A DNA stretch of 64,000 nt from Oceanicaulis sp. (GTDB lineage: Bacteria; Pseudomonadota; Alphaproteobacteria; Caulobacterales; Maricaulaceae), in NCBI GenBank assembly GCA_040112665.1, contig CP157796.1, positions 1,118,813-1,182,812 of the forward strand, read 5' to 3'. Position numbers and translations under genes: made by a program. Below, in pieces: positions 35,925-46,873 of the stretch; position 1 is the first letter of the stretch; each line of letters begins with the position of its first letter. A model generated the notes under the pieces. It saw only the letters and a list, made by a program, of their open reading frames with translations, ran no database searches and was not told the DNA's origin.

Positions 35925-37922
35925 ATGGCCTCCCGCCGCGTCTCCGTCCGCATTCCCGTCCGCAAGGCCCGGCCGCGCCTGACCTTCTTTCTGAGGGCGA
36001 TGGCGCTGGCTGTCGTGATCGGGGCGCTGGGTCTCGGCGTCCTCGCCGTTCACCTGGCGCGCAGCCTGCCTGATCTCGACGGTCTGGCGCCGGTCCCGCG
36101 CGCGGGCGAGGTGGTGATCCTCGACCGGCACGGCCGGACGATCGCCCGGCGCGGCGCGCCCAGCGGCGACGCGATCAGCGCCGAGGCTCTGCCGCAGAAC
36201 CTCGTGGACGCCGTGCTCGCGGTCGAGGACCGGCGTTTTTATTCCCATTTCGGCATAGACGTGCGAGGCACGGCGCGCGCGATGATCGCGAACCTGCGCG
36301 CTGGCCGGGTGGTGCAGGGCGGTTCGACCATCACCCAGCAGCTCGCCAAGAACCTGTTTCTGAGCTCTGAGCGCACCTACGAGCGCAAGGCGCAGGAGAT
36401 GATGCTCGCCCTGTGGCTGGAGCGCCGCTATTCCAAGGACGAGATCCTCGCCCTCTATCTCAACCGGGTCTATTTCGGCGCCGGCGCCTGGGGCGCGGAA
36501 GCCGCCTCCCGGCGCTATTTCGGCAAGCCCGCCGACGATCTCTCCATCGGCGAGGCGGCCCTGCTGGCGGGCCTTCTCAAGGCGCCGTCTCTTTATGCGC
36601 CGACCTCCGACGTGCGCCGGGCCAGCGTGCGGGCGACCGTGGTGCTCGACCTGATGCTGGCCTCGGGCCGGATCACCGAAGACGAGCGGCTGGACGCGGC
36701 CAGCGTGCCGATCCGGGTGAGCCGGGGCAGCTCCAGCCCCGGCGCGGGCTGGTTCGCCGACTGGCTGGCGCCGCAGGTGCGCGAGCTTTCGGGCGGTCAT
36801 GAAGGCGATCTCATCGTCCGCACGACCCTCGACGTTAACGCCCAGCGCGCCGCCGAGGCCGCGCTGACGCTGGGTCTGGCCACCGAGGACTGGGCGCGCG
36901 GCGCGAGCGAAGGCGCGATCGTCGCGCTGGACGCCTCGGGTGGAGTGGTCGCCATGGCGGGCGGCCGCGATTACGTGCGCTCGCCCTTCAACCGGGCGGT
37001 CAGCGCCCGGCGCCAGCCCGGTTCGGCCTTCAAGCCCTTCGTCTACGCCGCCGCCTTCGAAGGCGGGATGAGCCCGGACGAGGTCTTCATCGACGCGCCG
37101 GTCTCCTACGGCGACTGGGCGCCGGAGAACTATGAAGGCCGCTATGAAGGCGAGATGAGCCTCGAGCGCGCCTTCGCCCGGTCCTCGAACGCGGTGGCGG
37201 TGCAGGTCGCCGAAGGCACGGGGCGGCACTGGGTGCTGCGCACCGCCCGGCGGCTGGGGATCGAAAGCCCGCTTCAGAACACCCACGCCCTGGCGCTGGG
37301 CGCATACGAAGTCACGCCGATCGAGCTCGCCGGCGCCTATCTGCCCTTCATGAACGGCGGCAGACGCGCCGAGCCCTATGCGATCTTCACGATCGAGACG
37401 GCCGGCGGCGAGATGCTCTTCGAACATGACGCAGCGCCGGGAGAGACCGTGCTGGCGGGCCGGATCGTCTCGCAGATGGACCGGCTCTTCGCCGCCTCGG
37501 TCGGCTACGGCACCTCGCGGGCCGCCGCGCTGCCCGGCCGCGCCGTACGCGGAAAGACCGGCACCACGAACGATAATCGCGACGCCTGGTTCGCCGGCTG
37601 GGAGGGCGGGCTCGCGGCCGTGGTCTGGATGGGCAACGACGATTTCACCGCCACCGACGGCGCCGTCGGCGGGGCGGGTCCGGCCCGGGTGTTCGCGCGG
37701 TTCGTCGACGCCGCCCCGGTCTTCCCGGCGGGCCTCGACGCGGTGCTCGCGCGCAGCCAGGACCGGCCCGACCCGATCGCGGCGGTGCTGTCGGGCGTCG
37801 AGCCCACCGCGCAGGCGCCGGACGCTCCTGCACCGGAAGACGAAGCGCCGTCAGAGGACGATCCGATCGCCGCCTTTCTGGGCCGCATCGCGGGCGAGGA
37901 CGGCGAAACCGGCCACGATTAG
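35925..37922 (+). CDS. Class A penicillin-binding protein (transglycosylase/transpeptidase)
   Basis: A 665-residue peptidoglycan synthase with an N-terminal membrane anchor (FLRAMALAVVIGALGLGVLAVHL). The GT51 domain has AVEDRRFYSHFGID with the catalytic Glu and GGSTITQQLAKNLFLSSERTYERKAQEMMLALWLE. The transpeptidase domain has the SxxK serine in QPGSAFKPFVYA, SSN in FARSSNAVAVQ, and KTGT in RGKTGTTNDNRDAWFAG. It is shorter than canonical PBP1A and lacks a recognisable OB insertion. The C-terminal 60 residues are acidic and Pro-rich. Gene alone. Confidence 0.92.
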   Translation: MASRRVSVRIPVRKARPRLTFFLRAMALAVVIGALGLGVLAVHLARSLPDLDGLAPVPRAGEVVILDRHGRTIARRGAPSGDAISAEALPQNLVDAVLAVEDRRFYSHFGIDVRGTARAMIANLRAGRVVQGGSTITQQLAKNLFLSSERTYERKAQEMMLALWLERRYSKDEILALYLNRVYFGAGAWGAEAASRRYFGKPADDLSIGEAALLAGLLKAPSLYAPTSDVRRASVRATVVLDLMLASGRITEDERLDAASVPIRVSRGSSSPGAGWFADWLAPQVRELSGGHEGDLIVRTTLDVNAQRAAEAALTLGLATEDWARGASEGAIVALDASGGVVAMAGGRDYVRSPFNRAVSARRQPGSAFKPFVYAAAFEGGMSPDEVFIDAPVSYGDWAPENYEGRYEGEMSLERAFARSSNAVAVQVAEGTGRHWVLRTARRLGIESPLQNTHALALGAYEVTPIELAGAYLPFMNGGRRAEPYAIFTIETAGGEMLFEHDAAPGETVLAGRIVSQMDRLFAASVGYGTSRAAALPGRAVRGKTGTTNDNRDAWFAGWEGGLAAVVWMGNDDFTATDGAVGGAGPARVFARFVDAAPVFPAGLDAVLARSQDRPDPIAAVLSGVEPTAQAPDAPAPEDEAPSEDDPIAAFLGRIAGEDGETGHD

Positions 37923-38013
37923 TCAAATCCGAACCCTGAAGCCCCCGCCGGTCTGGTTGCCGGCCGTCGCCTCGGCTAGGCTTGAACCGCATTCAAGCTG
38001 AACGAGGCTCCCC

Positions 38014-39528
38014 ATGACAGTCCGCACCGCCATCGCCGCTCCCATTCTCGCCGCGTCTGCGGCCGTCCTGCTCGCCGCCTGCGGCTCGGATGACGACGCG
38101 GGCGGCGGCGCAGCCTCGCGGCAGGCGGCGACCGGCGGGCTCGAAGCGTTCGGCCTCACCGAGGGCGGCGCGGCGAGCTGGGCGGATATGAGCGTGGACG
38201 GGGAAGTCTACACCTTCACCGACTTCACCCTGGCCGAAGAGGGCGCCCGGCTGCAGGCCGCGCGCCTTGTGCTGACCGGCCCTGGCGAGACCGACGCCGG
38301 CCCGGCGCTGGACGCGCTCGTGATGGAAGACGGCGTCATCACCTTCACCGACGGCGAGGCCGCGTTCGACCGGCTCAGCGTGGACGAGCCCGGCCCCGAT
38401 CTCGCCGCGGCGATCGCCGCCTCCCTGTCGGGCGAGGAGATGGCGGAAAGCGACGATCTTCTGGCCCAGTCCTTCGCCCGCATGGCGATCGAGGGCCTGC
38501 GTTTCGAAGGCCAGGAGGTCGAGGGGGAAACCATCAACTTCACCCTCGCCTCGGCCGAGGCGGAAGATTTCGACGGCGAGATGCTGGGCCGGGCGGCGAT
38601 CTCGAATTTCGCGCTCGACGCCAGCTCGGCGGAAGGCGAGCCGGTGTCGCTGCTGCTCGATTCGATGTCGGTGAGCGGGCTCGACATGGCCGCGGCGCGC
38701 GCGATGACCTCCGACGACCCGGCTGCGCCGTTCAGCTTCGCCGCCTCGCCGGCGAACCAGTACGACCAGTTCGAGATGAGCGGGCTTTCGGTGGCCGCAG
38801 GCGGCCTGCTCGCCGCCATGCCCTCGCTTGAAGCCGAAATCGAGGAGCGCGGCGGTCGGTTCGTCTCCACCGCAGCGATGCCGCGCATGACGCTGAGCGC
38901 CAACCCGGACTCGGCGCAGGGCACGGAGTTCGCCGGCGCGCTCGATCAGCTGGGCTATGAGGAGATGGTGTTCTCGTTCGCCAGCGAAACCGTCTACGAC
39001 CCCGAAGCCGACCGGGTGACGACCCAGGGCGAGAACCGGCTGACGCTGGAAGACGGGTTCGAGATGCGCTTCGAGCAGGATCTCTCCGGCGTCACCGCCT
39101 ACGCCCAGGCCTATGCGGACTGGTTCGCCACCCAGGATCCCGAGGCGATGAGCCCCGAGGGGCCGCCCGCCTCGGTGTTCGAGCCGCTGAAGATCCATTC
39201 CATGCTTATTTCTCTGGAAGATCAGAGCCTGATCGACCGCTCGCTCGCCATGGCCGCCGAAATGCAGGGCGTCACCCCGGCCGAGCTGCGCGCGCAGGCC
39301 TCGATGATGACCGCGATGATGGCGCCCATGGTGCTCGGCGGTCTGCCCCGGACCGTCCAGGCCGAAATGGTCACCGCCCTGTCGGGCTTCATCGGCGAGG
39401 GCGGCACGCTGATCGTCGGGCTCGAACCCGAAACACCCATCAGCGCCTCGGTCTTCATGGCCGAAGACCCCTCACAGATCGATGTGGAGGCGCTGGGCCT
39501 CGCGGTGCGGCGCGAACCCGCCGAGTAG
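38014..39528 (+). CDS. Lipoprotein of unknown function (504 aa)
   Basis: A 504-residue protein with a lipoprotein signal (ILAASAAVLLAAC, lipobox LAAC). The mature part is acidic and repetitive, with many short SVDGEVYTFTDFTLAEEGARLQAARLVL-like strands, which suggests a beta-rich periplasmic or outer-membrane domain. I recognise no family. It lies between the PBP gene and polA in the same direction, separated by 91 and 80 bases. Confidence 0.75.
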   Translation: MTVRTAIAAPILAASAAVLLAACGSDDDAGGGAASRQAATGGLEAFGLTEGGAASWADMSVDGEVYTFTDFTLAEEGARLQAARLVLTGPGETDAGPALDALVMEDGVITFTDGEAAFDRLSVDEPGPDLAAAIAASLSGEEMAESDDLLAQSFARMAIEGLRFEGQEVEGETINFTLASAEAEDFDGEMLGRAAISNFALDASSAEGEPVSLLLDSMSVSGLDMAAARAMTSDDPAAPFSFAASPANQYDQFEMSGLSVAAGGLLAAMPSLEAEIEERGGRFVSTAAMPRMTLSANPDSAQGTEFAGALDQLGYEEMVFSFASETVYDPEADRVTTQGENRLTLEDGFEMRFEQDLSGVTAYAQAYADWFATQDPEAMSPEGPPASVFEPLKIHSMLISLEDQSLIDRSLAMAAEMQGVTPAELRAQASMMTAMMAPMVLGGLPRTVQAEMVTALSGFIGEGGTLIVGLEPETPISASVFMAEDPSQIDVEALGLAVRREPAE

Positions 39529-39608
39529 CCGCACCCGGCCCGATTGCTCCCGCCGCCGGGCGGGCCTAGGTTTCGGTCCACCGATCCTCGCCCGCCCGGA
39601 GCTTTTTC

Positions 39609-42383
39609 ATGGCCGTCAAACGACCCGTCGACGCAACCAGTCACGTCTATCTGGTGGACGGGTCGGCCTATATCTTCCGCGCCTATCACGCTCTGCCGCC
39701 GCTGACCCGGTCAGACGGCACGCCGGTGGGCGCGGTGCAGGGCTTCTGCAACATGCTGTGGAAGCTGCTCGAAGACCTCAAGGGCGAGGAAGAACCCACC
39801 CATTTGGCGGTGATCTTCGACCACTCGGCGAAGACCTTCCGCAACGAGATCTACGATCAGTACAAGGCGCACCGGCCCGAGCCGCCCGAAGATCTCGTCC
39901 CGCAATTCGCCCTGATCCGCGAGGCGACCGCCGCGTTCGACCTGCCCTGCATCGAGCAGGAGGGCGTGGAGGCCGACGACCTCATCGCCACCTACGCCCG
40001 CATCGCGGCGGAGAAAGGCGCGGACGTCACCATCGCGTCCTCGGACAAGGACCTGATGCAGCTGGTCAACGACCGCGTGACCATGCTCGACCCGATGAAG
40101 ACCAAGCGCATCGGGCATGACGAGGTGGTCGAGAAATTCGGCGTCGGGCCCGATCGCGTGGTCGACGTGCAGGCGCTCGCCGGCGACAGCGTGGACAACG
40201 TGCCTGGCGTGCCCGGCATCGGCATCAAGACCGCCGCCCAGCTGATCACCGAGTACGGCGATCTCGAAACGCTGCTCGAACGCGCCGGCGAGATCAAGCA
40301 GCCCAAGCGCCGCGAAAAGCTGATCGAGCACGCCGAGGACGCGCGCGTCTCCAAGGTGCTCGTGACGCTGAAGGACGATTGCGAGGACATCGAGCCGATC
40401 GAGGATTTCGGCACGGCCGAGCCCGATCCGGAAAAGCTTCTGGGCTTTTTGAAATCGATGGAGTTCCGCACCCTCACCCGCCGGGTCGAGGAGGGGCTGG
40501 GCGCAGGATCGTCCGAGGGCGGCGTAAACGCCGCCGCGCCCATCGACCGATCGAAATACGAGACCGTCACCAGCCTCGCCCAGCTCGACGCCTGGCTGGG
40601 CGAAGCGCGCGCCAGCCGGGTGATCGCGGTCGATGTGGAGACCAACGCCCTGTCGGCCTGCTCGGCGCGGCTGTGCGGGGTGTCTCTGGCGACCGCGCCG
40701 GGGCGGGCGTGTTATATCCCGCTCAATCATGTCGGCGGCGATCTGGCCTCGGGCACCGCGCGGCCCGACCAGCTCGACGAGGCCGAGGCGCTGGGGCGGC
40801 TGAAGCAGATCCTCGAAGACCCCGCGATCCTCAAGATCGGCCAGAACTTCAAGTACGACCTCGCCGTCTTCCGCCGCTACGGCATCGATCCGCACCCGTA
40901 TGACGACACGATGCTCCTCAGCTACGTGCAGGGCGCGGGGCTGCATAATCACGGCATGGACGCGCTGGCCGAGCGTCTGCTCGATCATAAATGCATCGCC
41001 TTCAAGGAGGTGTGCGGGACCGGCCAGAAGCAGATCAGCTTCGAGGAGGTCGATCTTCCGCGTGCGACCGAATACGCCGCTGAGGACGCCGACGTCACCT
41101 TCAGGCTCTGGGAGCTTCTCAAACCCACGCTCGGCCCTGCAGGCCTGTCCACCGTCTACGAGACGCTGGAGCGGCCCATGCCCGGCGTGCTGGCGCAGAT
41201 GGAGCTGGCCGGGATCAAGGTCGACGTCGCCCAGCTCTCCCGGCTCAGCTCGGACTTCGCGCAGAAAATGGCCGAGGCCGAGGAGGCCGCGTTCGAAGCC
41301 GCCGGCCGCAAGTTCAATCTCGGCAGCCCCAAGCAGATCGGCGAGATCCTGTTCGGCGAATTGGGCCTGCCCGGCGGCAAGAAAACCAAGGGCGGCGCCT
41401 GGTCCACGGACGCGGCCGTGCTGGATCAGCTCGCCGCCGAGGGCCACGCCCTGCCCACGGCGCTTCTGACCTGGCGGCAGTTCTCAAAGCTCAAGAGCAC
41501 CTATTCCGACGCGCTGAAAGAGGCGATCAATCGCGACACCGGCCGGGTGCATACGAGCTTCTCCCTGGCCGCGACGACGACCGGGCGGCTGTCGAGCTCA
41601 GAACCCAATCTTCAGAACATCCCCATACGGACCGAAGAGGGACGGAAGATCCGCGAAGCCTTCATCGCCGAGCCCGGCCATGTGCTGGTCGCGGCGGACT
41701 ATTCGCAGATCGAGCTGAGACTGCTCGCGCACATCGCCGACGTGGAGGCGCTGAAAGACGCTTTCCGGCAGGGTCACGACATTCACGCCATGACGGCGTC
41801 TGAAATGTTCGGTGTGCCGCTCGAAGACATGGATCCGATGACGCGCCGGAACGCCAAGGCGATCAATTTCGGCATCATCTACGGCATTTCCGCCTTCGGC
41901 CTTGCGAACAATCTCGGCATCGGGCGGGACGAGGCGAAGGCCTATATCGACGCCTATTTCAAAAAATTCCCCGGCATCGCGGCCTATATGGACGCGATGA
42001 AGGCCGAGGCGAAGGAGACCGGCTTCGTCGAGACGATCTTCGGCCGGCGCATCCATCTTCCGGGCATCCGGGACAAGAACCCCGCCATGCGCCAGTTCGC
42101 CGAGCGTCAGGCGATCAACGCCCCGATCCAGGGCGCGGCCGCCGACATCATCCGCCGCGCGATGATCCGCATGCAGAGCGCGCTCGATTCAGCGGGCCTG
42201 AAAGCGCGCATGCTGCTGCAGGTCCATGACGAGCTGGTCTTCGAGACGCCCGAAGACGAAGCCGATCGCCTTATCGAAATCGTGCAGGAAACGATGAGCG
42301 GCGCTGCGCTTCCCGCCGCGGACCTGTCGGTCCCGCTGGTGGTCGAGGCGAAAGCGGCGAAGACCTGGGGGCAGGCGCATTAG
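39609..42383 (+). CDS. polA: DNA polymerase I
   Basis: A 924-residue repair and Okazaki-fragment polymerase with all three domains. The 5'-3' exonuclease has LVDGSAYIFRAYHALPPLT, VEADDLIATYA and GDSVDNVPGVPGIGIKTAAQLI. The 3'-5' exonuclease has VIAVDVETNALS (DxE) and KIGQNFKYDLAVFRRYG, so proofreading looks intact. The polymerase has TTGRLSSSEPNLQNIPIR, AADYSQIELRLLAHIA, RRNAKAINFGIIYGISAFGLA and QVHDELVFE. Confidence 0.97.
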   Translation: MAVKRPVDATSHVYLVDGSAYIFRAYHALPPLTRSDGTPVGAVQGFCNMLWKLLEDLKGEEEPTHLAVIFDHSAKTFRNEIYDQYKAHRPEPPEDLVPQFALIREATAAFDLPCIEQEGVEADDLIATYARIAAEKGADVTIASSDKDLMQLVNDRVTMLDPMKTKRIGHDEVVEKFGVGPDRVVDVQALAGDSVDNVPGVPGIGIKTAAQLITEYGDLETLLERAGEIKQPKRREKLIEHAEDARVSKVLVTLKDDCEDIEPIEDFGTAEPDPEKLLGFLKSMEFRTLTRRVEEGLGAGSSEGGVNAAAPIDRSKYETVTSLAQLDAWLGEARASRVIAVDVETNALSACSARLCGVSLATAPGRACYIPLNHVGGDLASGTARPDQLDEAEALGRLKQILEDPAILKIGQNFKYDLAVFRRYGIDPHPYDDTMLLSYVQGAGLHNHGMDALAERLLDHKCIAFKEVCGTGQKQISFEEVDLPRATEYAAEDADVTFRLWELLKPTLGPAGLSTVYETLERPMPGVLAQMELAGIKVDVAQLSRLSSDFAQKMAEAEEAAFEAAGRKFNLGSPKQIGEILFGELGLPGGKKTKGGAWSTDAAVLDQLAAEGHALPTALLTWRQFSKLKSTYSDALKEAINRDTGRVHTSFSLAATTTGRLSSSEPNLQNIPIRTEEGRKIREAFIAEPGHVLVAADYSQIELRLLAHIADVEALKDAFRQGHDIHAMTASEMFGVPLEDMDPMTRRNAKAINFGIIYGISAFGLANNLGIGRDEAKAYIDAYFKKFPGIAAYMDAMKAEAKETGFVETIFGRRIHLPGIRDKNPAMRQFAERQAINAPIQGAAADIIRRAMIRMQSALDSAGLKARMLLQVHDELVFETPEDEADRLIEIVQETMSGAALPAADLSVPLVVEAKAAKTWGQAH

Positions 42384-42402
42384 GGGTAAGGCGGTTTCAC
42401 AT

Positions 42403-42486
42403 CGCCATCCCCGCGAAAGCGGGGACCCAGTCCGGCGGCGGCGCCGCTCGACGATCGTTGGGTTCCCGCTTTCGCGGGAATGACGA
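42403..42486. repeat. Long inverted-repeat element with CCCGCGAAAGCGGG arms, copy 2
   Basis: Arms CCCCGCGAAAGCGGGGACCC and GGGTTCCCGCTTTCGCGGGA flank a GC-rich centre. Same architecture as 21165-21249, in the same orientation (both end ATGACGA). It lies between the convergent ends of polA and the cytochrome oxidase operon and probably acts as a transcription stop or a structural repeat. Confidence 0.85.
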
Positions 42487-42505
42487 ACTGCAGAGCTCGC
42501 CGCCT

Positions 42506-42802
42506 TCATATCCCCGTCCGCTGGAAATAGTCCGCTGCGGTGAAGACGAACATGATCGCGATCCAGGCGATGACGCCGAGCGCGAACAGGCGGATCGCGC
42601 TGCGCACTTCGCTCAATTCCATGAACACCCAGACCACGATCGCGGCCTTGAGACCCGCGATGCCCAGATTGGCGGCGATGTTCAGCCAGCCGACATCGAG
42701 ATAGCTGATGCCCACCGTGGCGAGCAGCAGCACCAGGAGCGCGAGGCCGGACACCGCGATCTTCACGGTTCCGCCGGGCAGGGCTTTGGTTCGCTCCGTC
42801 AT
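42506..42802 (-). CDS. Cytochrome c oxidase subunit IV
   Basis: A 98-residue membrane protein with three helices: VKIAVSGLALLVLLLATVGISYL, LGIAGLKAAIVVWVFMELSEV and LFALGVIAWIAIMFVFTAADYF, the pattern of prokaryotic subunit IV (COX4_pro). The family is thought to aid assembly or stability of heme-copper oxidases. It is the last gene of the 12-kb operon, three bases after subunit III. Confidence 0.88.
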   Translation of the reverse strand: MTERTKALPGGTVKIAVSGLALLVLLLATVGISYLDVGWLNIAANLGIAGLKAAIVVWVFMELSEVRSAIRLFALGVIAWIAIMFVFTAADYFQRTGI

Positions 42803-42805
42803 CGC

Positions 42806-43456
42806 TCAGCCCACCAGGTAGAGAACGGGAAACAGGAAGATCCAGACCACGTCCACCAGATGCCAGTAGAGCCCGGTGAACTCGACCTCCGGCGCGTTGT
42901 CCGGAAGCTTCAGCCAGCGCCGCCATACCCCGACCGCCGCACCTGCGAGCGCGATCACGCCGATCAGAACGTGAATTGCGTGAAGCCCGGTGGCGGCGAA
43001 ATAGGCGTTGAAGAAGAGCTGCGCGCCGTCTGCTTGAAGCGGGAAGGCGGGGCCGAGCCCGGGGATCAGCCCTTCGTGCAGCTCTGCGCGGTACTCGACC
43101 CCGATCTTGATCGCCAGAAACGCCGCGCCGAGCGCCGCTGCGCCCAGGAAGCACGCAGCGACGAGCGCGCGCCGGCGCGCGCCCTCCTTGGCGGCGACCG
43201 AGCCCAGCGCGACGAGGGTGGAGGAGACAAGCAAAAGCGCGGTGTTGCCCGTCCCCACCCAGGTCTTCAGATGGCCCGAGGCTTCCGTCGCGCCTTCGGG
43301 GTGCAGGGTGCGGATCACGAAGATGGCGAGGAACAGCCCCGCGAAGATCATCGCCTCGGTGGCCAGGAACAGCCACATGCCCATGCGCTGGGCGGTCAGG
43401 CGCACCTCGGCGTCTTCATACGGATCGAGGCCGGAGGGATCGGGGGCGGTCTTCAT
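42806..43456 (-). CDS. ctaE: Cytochrome c oxidase subunit III
   Basis: A 216-residue membrane protein: [71 protein letters not shown] and [25 protein letters not shown], the subunit III signatures including the conserved Glu in ATEAMIF. It supports oxidase stability and proton uptake. Start overlaps the ctaD stop (ATGA). Confidence 0.94.
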   Translation of the reverse strand: MKTAPDPSGLDPYEDAEVRLTAQRMGMWLFLATEAMIFAGLFLAIFVIRTLHPEGATEASGHLKTWVGTGNTALLLVSSTLVALGSVAAKEGARRRALVAACFLGAAALGAAFLAIKIGVEYRAELHEGLIPGLGPAFPLQADGAQLFFNAYFAATGLHAIHVLIGVIALAGAAVGVWRRWLKLPDNAPEVEFTGLYWHLVDVVWIFLFPVLYLVG

Positions 43457-45147
43457 CGCCGGTCCTCCGCAGCCTGGCCTTCCTCGCGGTCGTCCTCGGC
43501 CTCGCGCCAGGCGTCGCGCGGCAGCGGTCCTTTGTAGGCGTCTTCCTTGGGGTAGTCGTAGGCTTCGCGGGTGACTTTCACGGGCCCGTGGAAATTATGC
43601 TCGGGCGGGGGCGAGCTGACGGTCCATTCCAGCCCCTGCGCGCGCCACGGATTGGGGCCCGCCGGACGGCCGTTATAGAGCGACCAGCCCAGATAGAAGA
43701 CCGGCAGGAGATAGCCCATCGCCAGGATCGGCGTTCCGGCCGAGCTCAACAGGTGCCAGACCTGAAACTCCGGATCATAGGCGTGGTAGCGCCGCGGCAT
43801 CCCCAGATAGCCCATGATGAACTGGGGAAAGAAGGTGAGGTTGAACCCGATCCATAAAAGGATCGCCGAGGCCCGCCCCAGATGCTCGTTGTAGAGCCTG
43901 CCCGTGACTTTCGGCCACCAGAAATGGACCGCGCCCATGAAGGCGGTCACCGCCGCGCCGACCATGATGTAGTGGAAATGGGCCACCACGAAATAGCTGT
44001 CATGCACGTGCAGATCGACCGCCAGCGCCGCCAGGATCACCCCGGTCAGCCCGCCGAACACGAACAATGCGATAAAGCCCAGCGCATAAAGGAAGGGCGT
44101 ATTCAGCGTGATCCGGCCCTTATAGAGCGTCGCCGCCCAGTTATACGCCTTCACCGCGCTCGGCACCGCGACGAGGAAACTGAGGAAGCTGAACACGATC
44201 CCGGCGTACATCGACTGGCCGGTCGTGAACATGTGATGGCCCCAGACCATGAAGCCCAGAATGGCGATGGCGAGGCTTGAGAACGCGATGAACTTGTAGC
44301 CGAAGACCCGGTTCCTCGCGCCCGCGGTGACGAGTTCCGAAATCACCCCGAAGGCGGGCAGGATCATGATGTAGACCGCCGGGTGGGAGTAGAACCAGAA
44401 CAGGTGCTGGAAGAGCAGCGGATCACCGCCCAGCGTCGGGTCGAACACCCCGATCCCGAAAGCGCGCTCGGCCAGGATCAAAAGAAGCGTGATCGCCAGC
44501 ACGGGCGTGGCCAGCACCATGACCAGGCTCGTGGCGTAGAGCGACCACACGAAGAGCGGCATGCGGAACCAGGTCATGCCCGGCGCGCGCAGCGTGTGGG
44601 TGGTGACGATGAAATTGATGCCGGTGAAGATCGAGCTGAAGCCCGAGATGAACACCCCCAGGATGGCCAGCGTCACCCAGCCGTCCGCATAGACCGCGCT
44701 GAGCGGTGTGTAGAACGTCCAGCCGGTCTCCAGCCCGCCCAGCCAGATCGCGGCGAGCGTGAAGACGCCGGAGATCATGAACACGTACCAGCTGGCGAGA
44801 TTGAGCCTTGGGAAGGCGAGGTCCTTCGCGCCCAGCATCAGCGGCAGCAGAAAATTTCCGAACGTGGTCGGGATCAGCGGCACCAGGAAGAACCACACCA
44901 TGATGACGCCGTGCAGGGTGAAGGCGCGGTTATAGCCTTCGGCCGAAACTACATCGCCTTGCGGGGTCAGCATCTCGATCCGGATCACCGCCGCGCCGGC
45001 CGCGCCGATGAAGAAAAAGACGAACAGCGCGGCGGCGTACAAGAGCGCGATCCGCTTGTGGTCGATGGTCAGGAACCAGGACCTGATCGTTTCCTTCGCG
45101 GTCAGGAAATTCTCCGACCGGGGCGGGGCGAGCGGGGCGTCGGTCAT
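43453..45147 (-). CDS. ctaD: Cytochrome c oxidase subunit I (A2-type heme-copper oxidase)
   Basis: A 564-residue catalytic subunit that reduces O2 and pumps protons. Twelve helices; heme a and binuclear-centre histidines are in [51 protein letters not shown] and [19 protein letters not shown]. The motif YSHPAVY, without the Glu of A1 enzymes (GHPEVY), is the known A2 signature. Overlaps genes on both sides (ATGA). Its partner subunit II carries heme c, so the enzyme is caa3-type. Confidence 0.95.
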   Translation of the reverse strand: MTDAPLAPPRSENFLTAKETIRSWFLTIDHKRIALLYAAALFVFFFIGAAGAAVIRIEMLTPQGDVVSAEGYNRAFTLHGVIMVWFFLVPLIPTTFGNFLLPLMLGAKDLAFPRLNLASWYVFMISGVFTLAAIWLGGLETGWTFYTPLSAVYADGWVTLAILGVFISGFSSIFTGINFIVTTHTLRAPGMTWFRMPLFVWSLYATSLVMVLATPVLAITLLLILAERAFGIGVFDPTLGGDPLLFQHLFWFYSHPAVYIMILPAFGVISELVTAGARNRVFGYKFIAFSSLAIAILGFMVWGHHMFTTGQSMYAGIVFSFLSFLVAVPSAVKAYNWAATLYKGRITLNTPFLYALGFIALFVFGGLTGVILAALAVDLHVHDSYFVVAHFHYIMVGAAVTAFMGAVHFWWPKVTGRLYNEHLGRASAILLWIGFNLTFFPQFIMGYLGMPRRYHAYDPEFQVWHLLSSAGTPILAMGYLLPVFYLGWSLYNGRPAGPNPWRAQGLEWTVSSPPPEHNFHGPVKVTREAYDYPKEDAYKGPLPRDAWREAEDDREEGQAAEDRR

Positions 45148-46151
45148 TCCGCGTCCTCCTCCTCGGCGGGGTCTGACGGGGCGTCTGCACCCATCGCATT
45201 TCCGTCCATGCCGTCTTCGGCGGCCATGGACTTGATGAAGGCGACGAGGGCCACAAGCTCGCTCTCCTCGATCACGCCTTCAAAGCTCGGCATGACCGGC
45301 TCGTAGCCGGCGACCACGTCGCGCTCGGGCATGAGGATGGAGTCGGTGATGTACTGCTCGTCGGCGATCACGGTCTCGCCGCGCTCAAGCGGCACCGGCC
45401 GGCGGTAGAGATGGGCGAGATCGGGGGCGCGCACCGCCGCATTCGGGCCGTGACAGCCCGAGCATCCCAGATCGCGATAGAGCCGTTCGCCGGCCTCGGC
45501 CAGGGTCGGGCCGGCGTCGAAGGCGGCGAGCCAGGCTTCGAATTCGGCAGGCTCCAGAACCACGAGCTCGCCCGTCATGCGGCTGTGGCTCACCCCGCAG
45601 AACTCCGTACACCGAAGATCATAGACGCCGGGCTCCTCGGCCTCGAACCAGAGCGAGGTGGTCAGTCCCGGCACGACGTCCTGCCGGATCCTGAGCGGCG
45701 GCAGGAACAGCGAGTGAATGACGTCCTGGCTTGTCAGCACCACGCGCACCGGCTCGCCGGCGGGCACGGTCAGCCGGTTGATCTCGCGCTGACCGCCGGG
45801 ATGCTCGAACTTCCACATCCATTGCAGCCCCACGCCGTAGACCTCGCGCGCGTCGGGGGGCGGGTGGTGCTGGTCGCGATAAAGCCCGGCCGACCAGACG
45901 AAGAAGGCCAGCGTCAGAAGGAAGGGCAGGATCATCCAGCCCCATTCCAGCCAGGCGGAGCCGTGATGGGGTTGCTGGCGGTCCGGCCCGTCATTGGAGC
46001 GCCGGTAGCGCCAGGCGAAGGCGACCAGCGCCACCCCGATCGGCACGGCCAGCGCCCAGATCAGCGCGAAGAAGCTGATCGCCAGCGCGTCGACGTTTTC
46101 CGCGTGCGCGCTGATCGCTTCAGGCCAGAATTTGATCCCCGCCCAGCTCAT
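45144..46151 (-). CDS. ctaC: Cytochrome c oxidase subunit II with fused cytochrome c domain (caa3)
   Basis: A 335-residue protein. Two N-terminal membrane helices ([25 protein letters not shown] and [19 protein letters not shown]) precede the cupredoxin domain, whose CuA ligands are visible in [20 protein letters not shown] and [15 protein letters not shown] fused C-terminal cytochrome c has one CxxCH (CSGCH) with a distal Met in PVMPSFEG. Electrons pass from the c heme to CuA. The ATG at 46151 overlaps the sco stop. Confidence 0.95.
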   Translation of the reverse strand: MSWAGIKFWPEAISAHAENVDALAISFFALIWALAVPIGVALVAFAWRYRRSNDGPDRQQPHHGSAWLEWGWMILPFLLTLAFFVWSAGLYRDQHHPPPDAREVYGVGLQWMWKFEHPGGQREINRLTVPAGEPVRVVLTSQDVIHSLFLPPLRIRQDVVPGLTTSLWFEAEEPGVYDLRCTEFCGVSHSRMTGELVVLEPAEFEAWLAAFDAGPTLAEAGERLYRDLGCSGCHGPNAAVRAPDLAHLYRRPVPLERGETVIADEQYITDSILMPERDVVAGYEPVMPSFEGVIEESELVALVAFIKSMAAEDGMDGNAMGADAPSDPAEEEDAE

Positions 46152-46873
46152 GAGCGCCTCCTGAGCTGGCCGAGCACGTAGCCGCCGAGCAAAAGCACGG
46201 TCAGCGCGCCGGCGATCTGCAGGATGAGGAGGATGCGCGGGGTGTAGACCCCGGTCTCCGGATCGAACCGCCAGCACAGAAGCAGGGCGCGTTCGAGCAC
46301 GCCGCCGATCGACCCGTTCGAGGCTTCGGTCAGCGCCCGGCGCAGCTGATCGGCGGAGAGCCCCTGCGGGCCGAGCCAGCGCGACACCTCGCCGTCGGGG
46401 GTCAGCACCGCGAGCGCGGCCGGGTGGGCGAATTCCTCCGAAGCCGGATCGAAGCGGCGGCCATAGCCGAGCGCGTCCAGCACGGCTTCGGCGTCTCCGC
46501 CCCAGGCCATGACCGCGCCTTCGGCCGCCCCGTCGGGCGCGGCGGACTGAACGCGCTGATAGGCGGCGTCGGCGGTCGCTTCGTCGTCGCGCGGATCGAA
46601 GCTCAGGAAGACGAGCGCGGCGTCCTCGCCGGGCGTGAGGCCGGCTTCGAGGAAGGATCGCGCCAGGCGCTGCTCTGTCAGTCCGCATACGGTCGGACAG
46701 GTGAAATAGACCGGCGCGAGCGCCACCGGACGCCCCCTCAGGCTCAGTAGATCGAGCGGTCCATCCAGCGTCTGCACCCGGCCGGACGGCAGGCGGTCGC
46801 CGGGCAGGGGCGACGTGTCGATCTCCGGGTTCGCGGCGCTCAGCGCAGCGAGGGCGAGAAGGGTCGCGATCAT
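46148..46873 (-). CDS. SCO1/SenC-type copper chaperone with C-terminal membrane anchor
   Basis: A 241-residue periplasmic protein that delivers copper to the CuA site. A thioredoxin fold holds the CxxxC copper site (FTCPTVCGLTEQRL) and the third ligand His in EEFAHPAALAVL. The C-terminus has a membrane helix (ILLILQIAGALTVLLLGGYVLG), an anchor placement different from the usual N-terminal one. It is translationally coupled to subunit II and overlaps the upstream 149-residue gene by four bases. Confidence 0.92.
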   Translation of the reverse strand: MIATLLALAALSAANPEIDTSPLPGDRLPSGRVQTLDGPLDLLSLRGRPVALAPVYFTCPTVCGLTEQRLARSFLEAGLTPGEDAALVFLSFDPRDDEATADAAYQRVQSAAPDGAAEGAVMAWGGDAEAVLDALGYGRRFDPASEEFAHPAALAVLTPDGEVSRWLGPQGLSADQLRRALTEASNGSIGGVLERALLLCWRFDPETGVYTPRILLILQIAGALTVLLLGGYVLGQLRRRS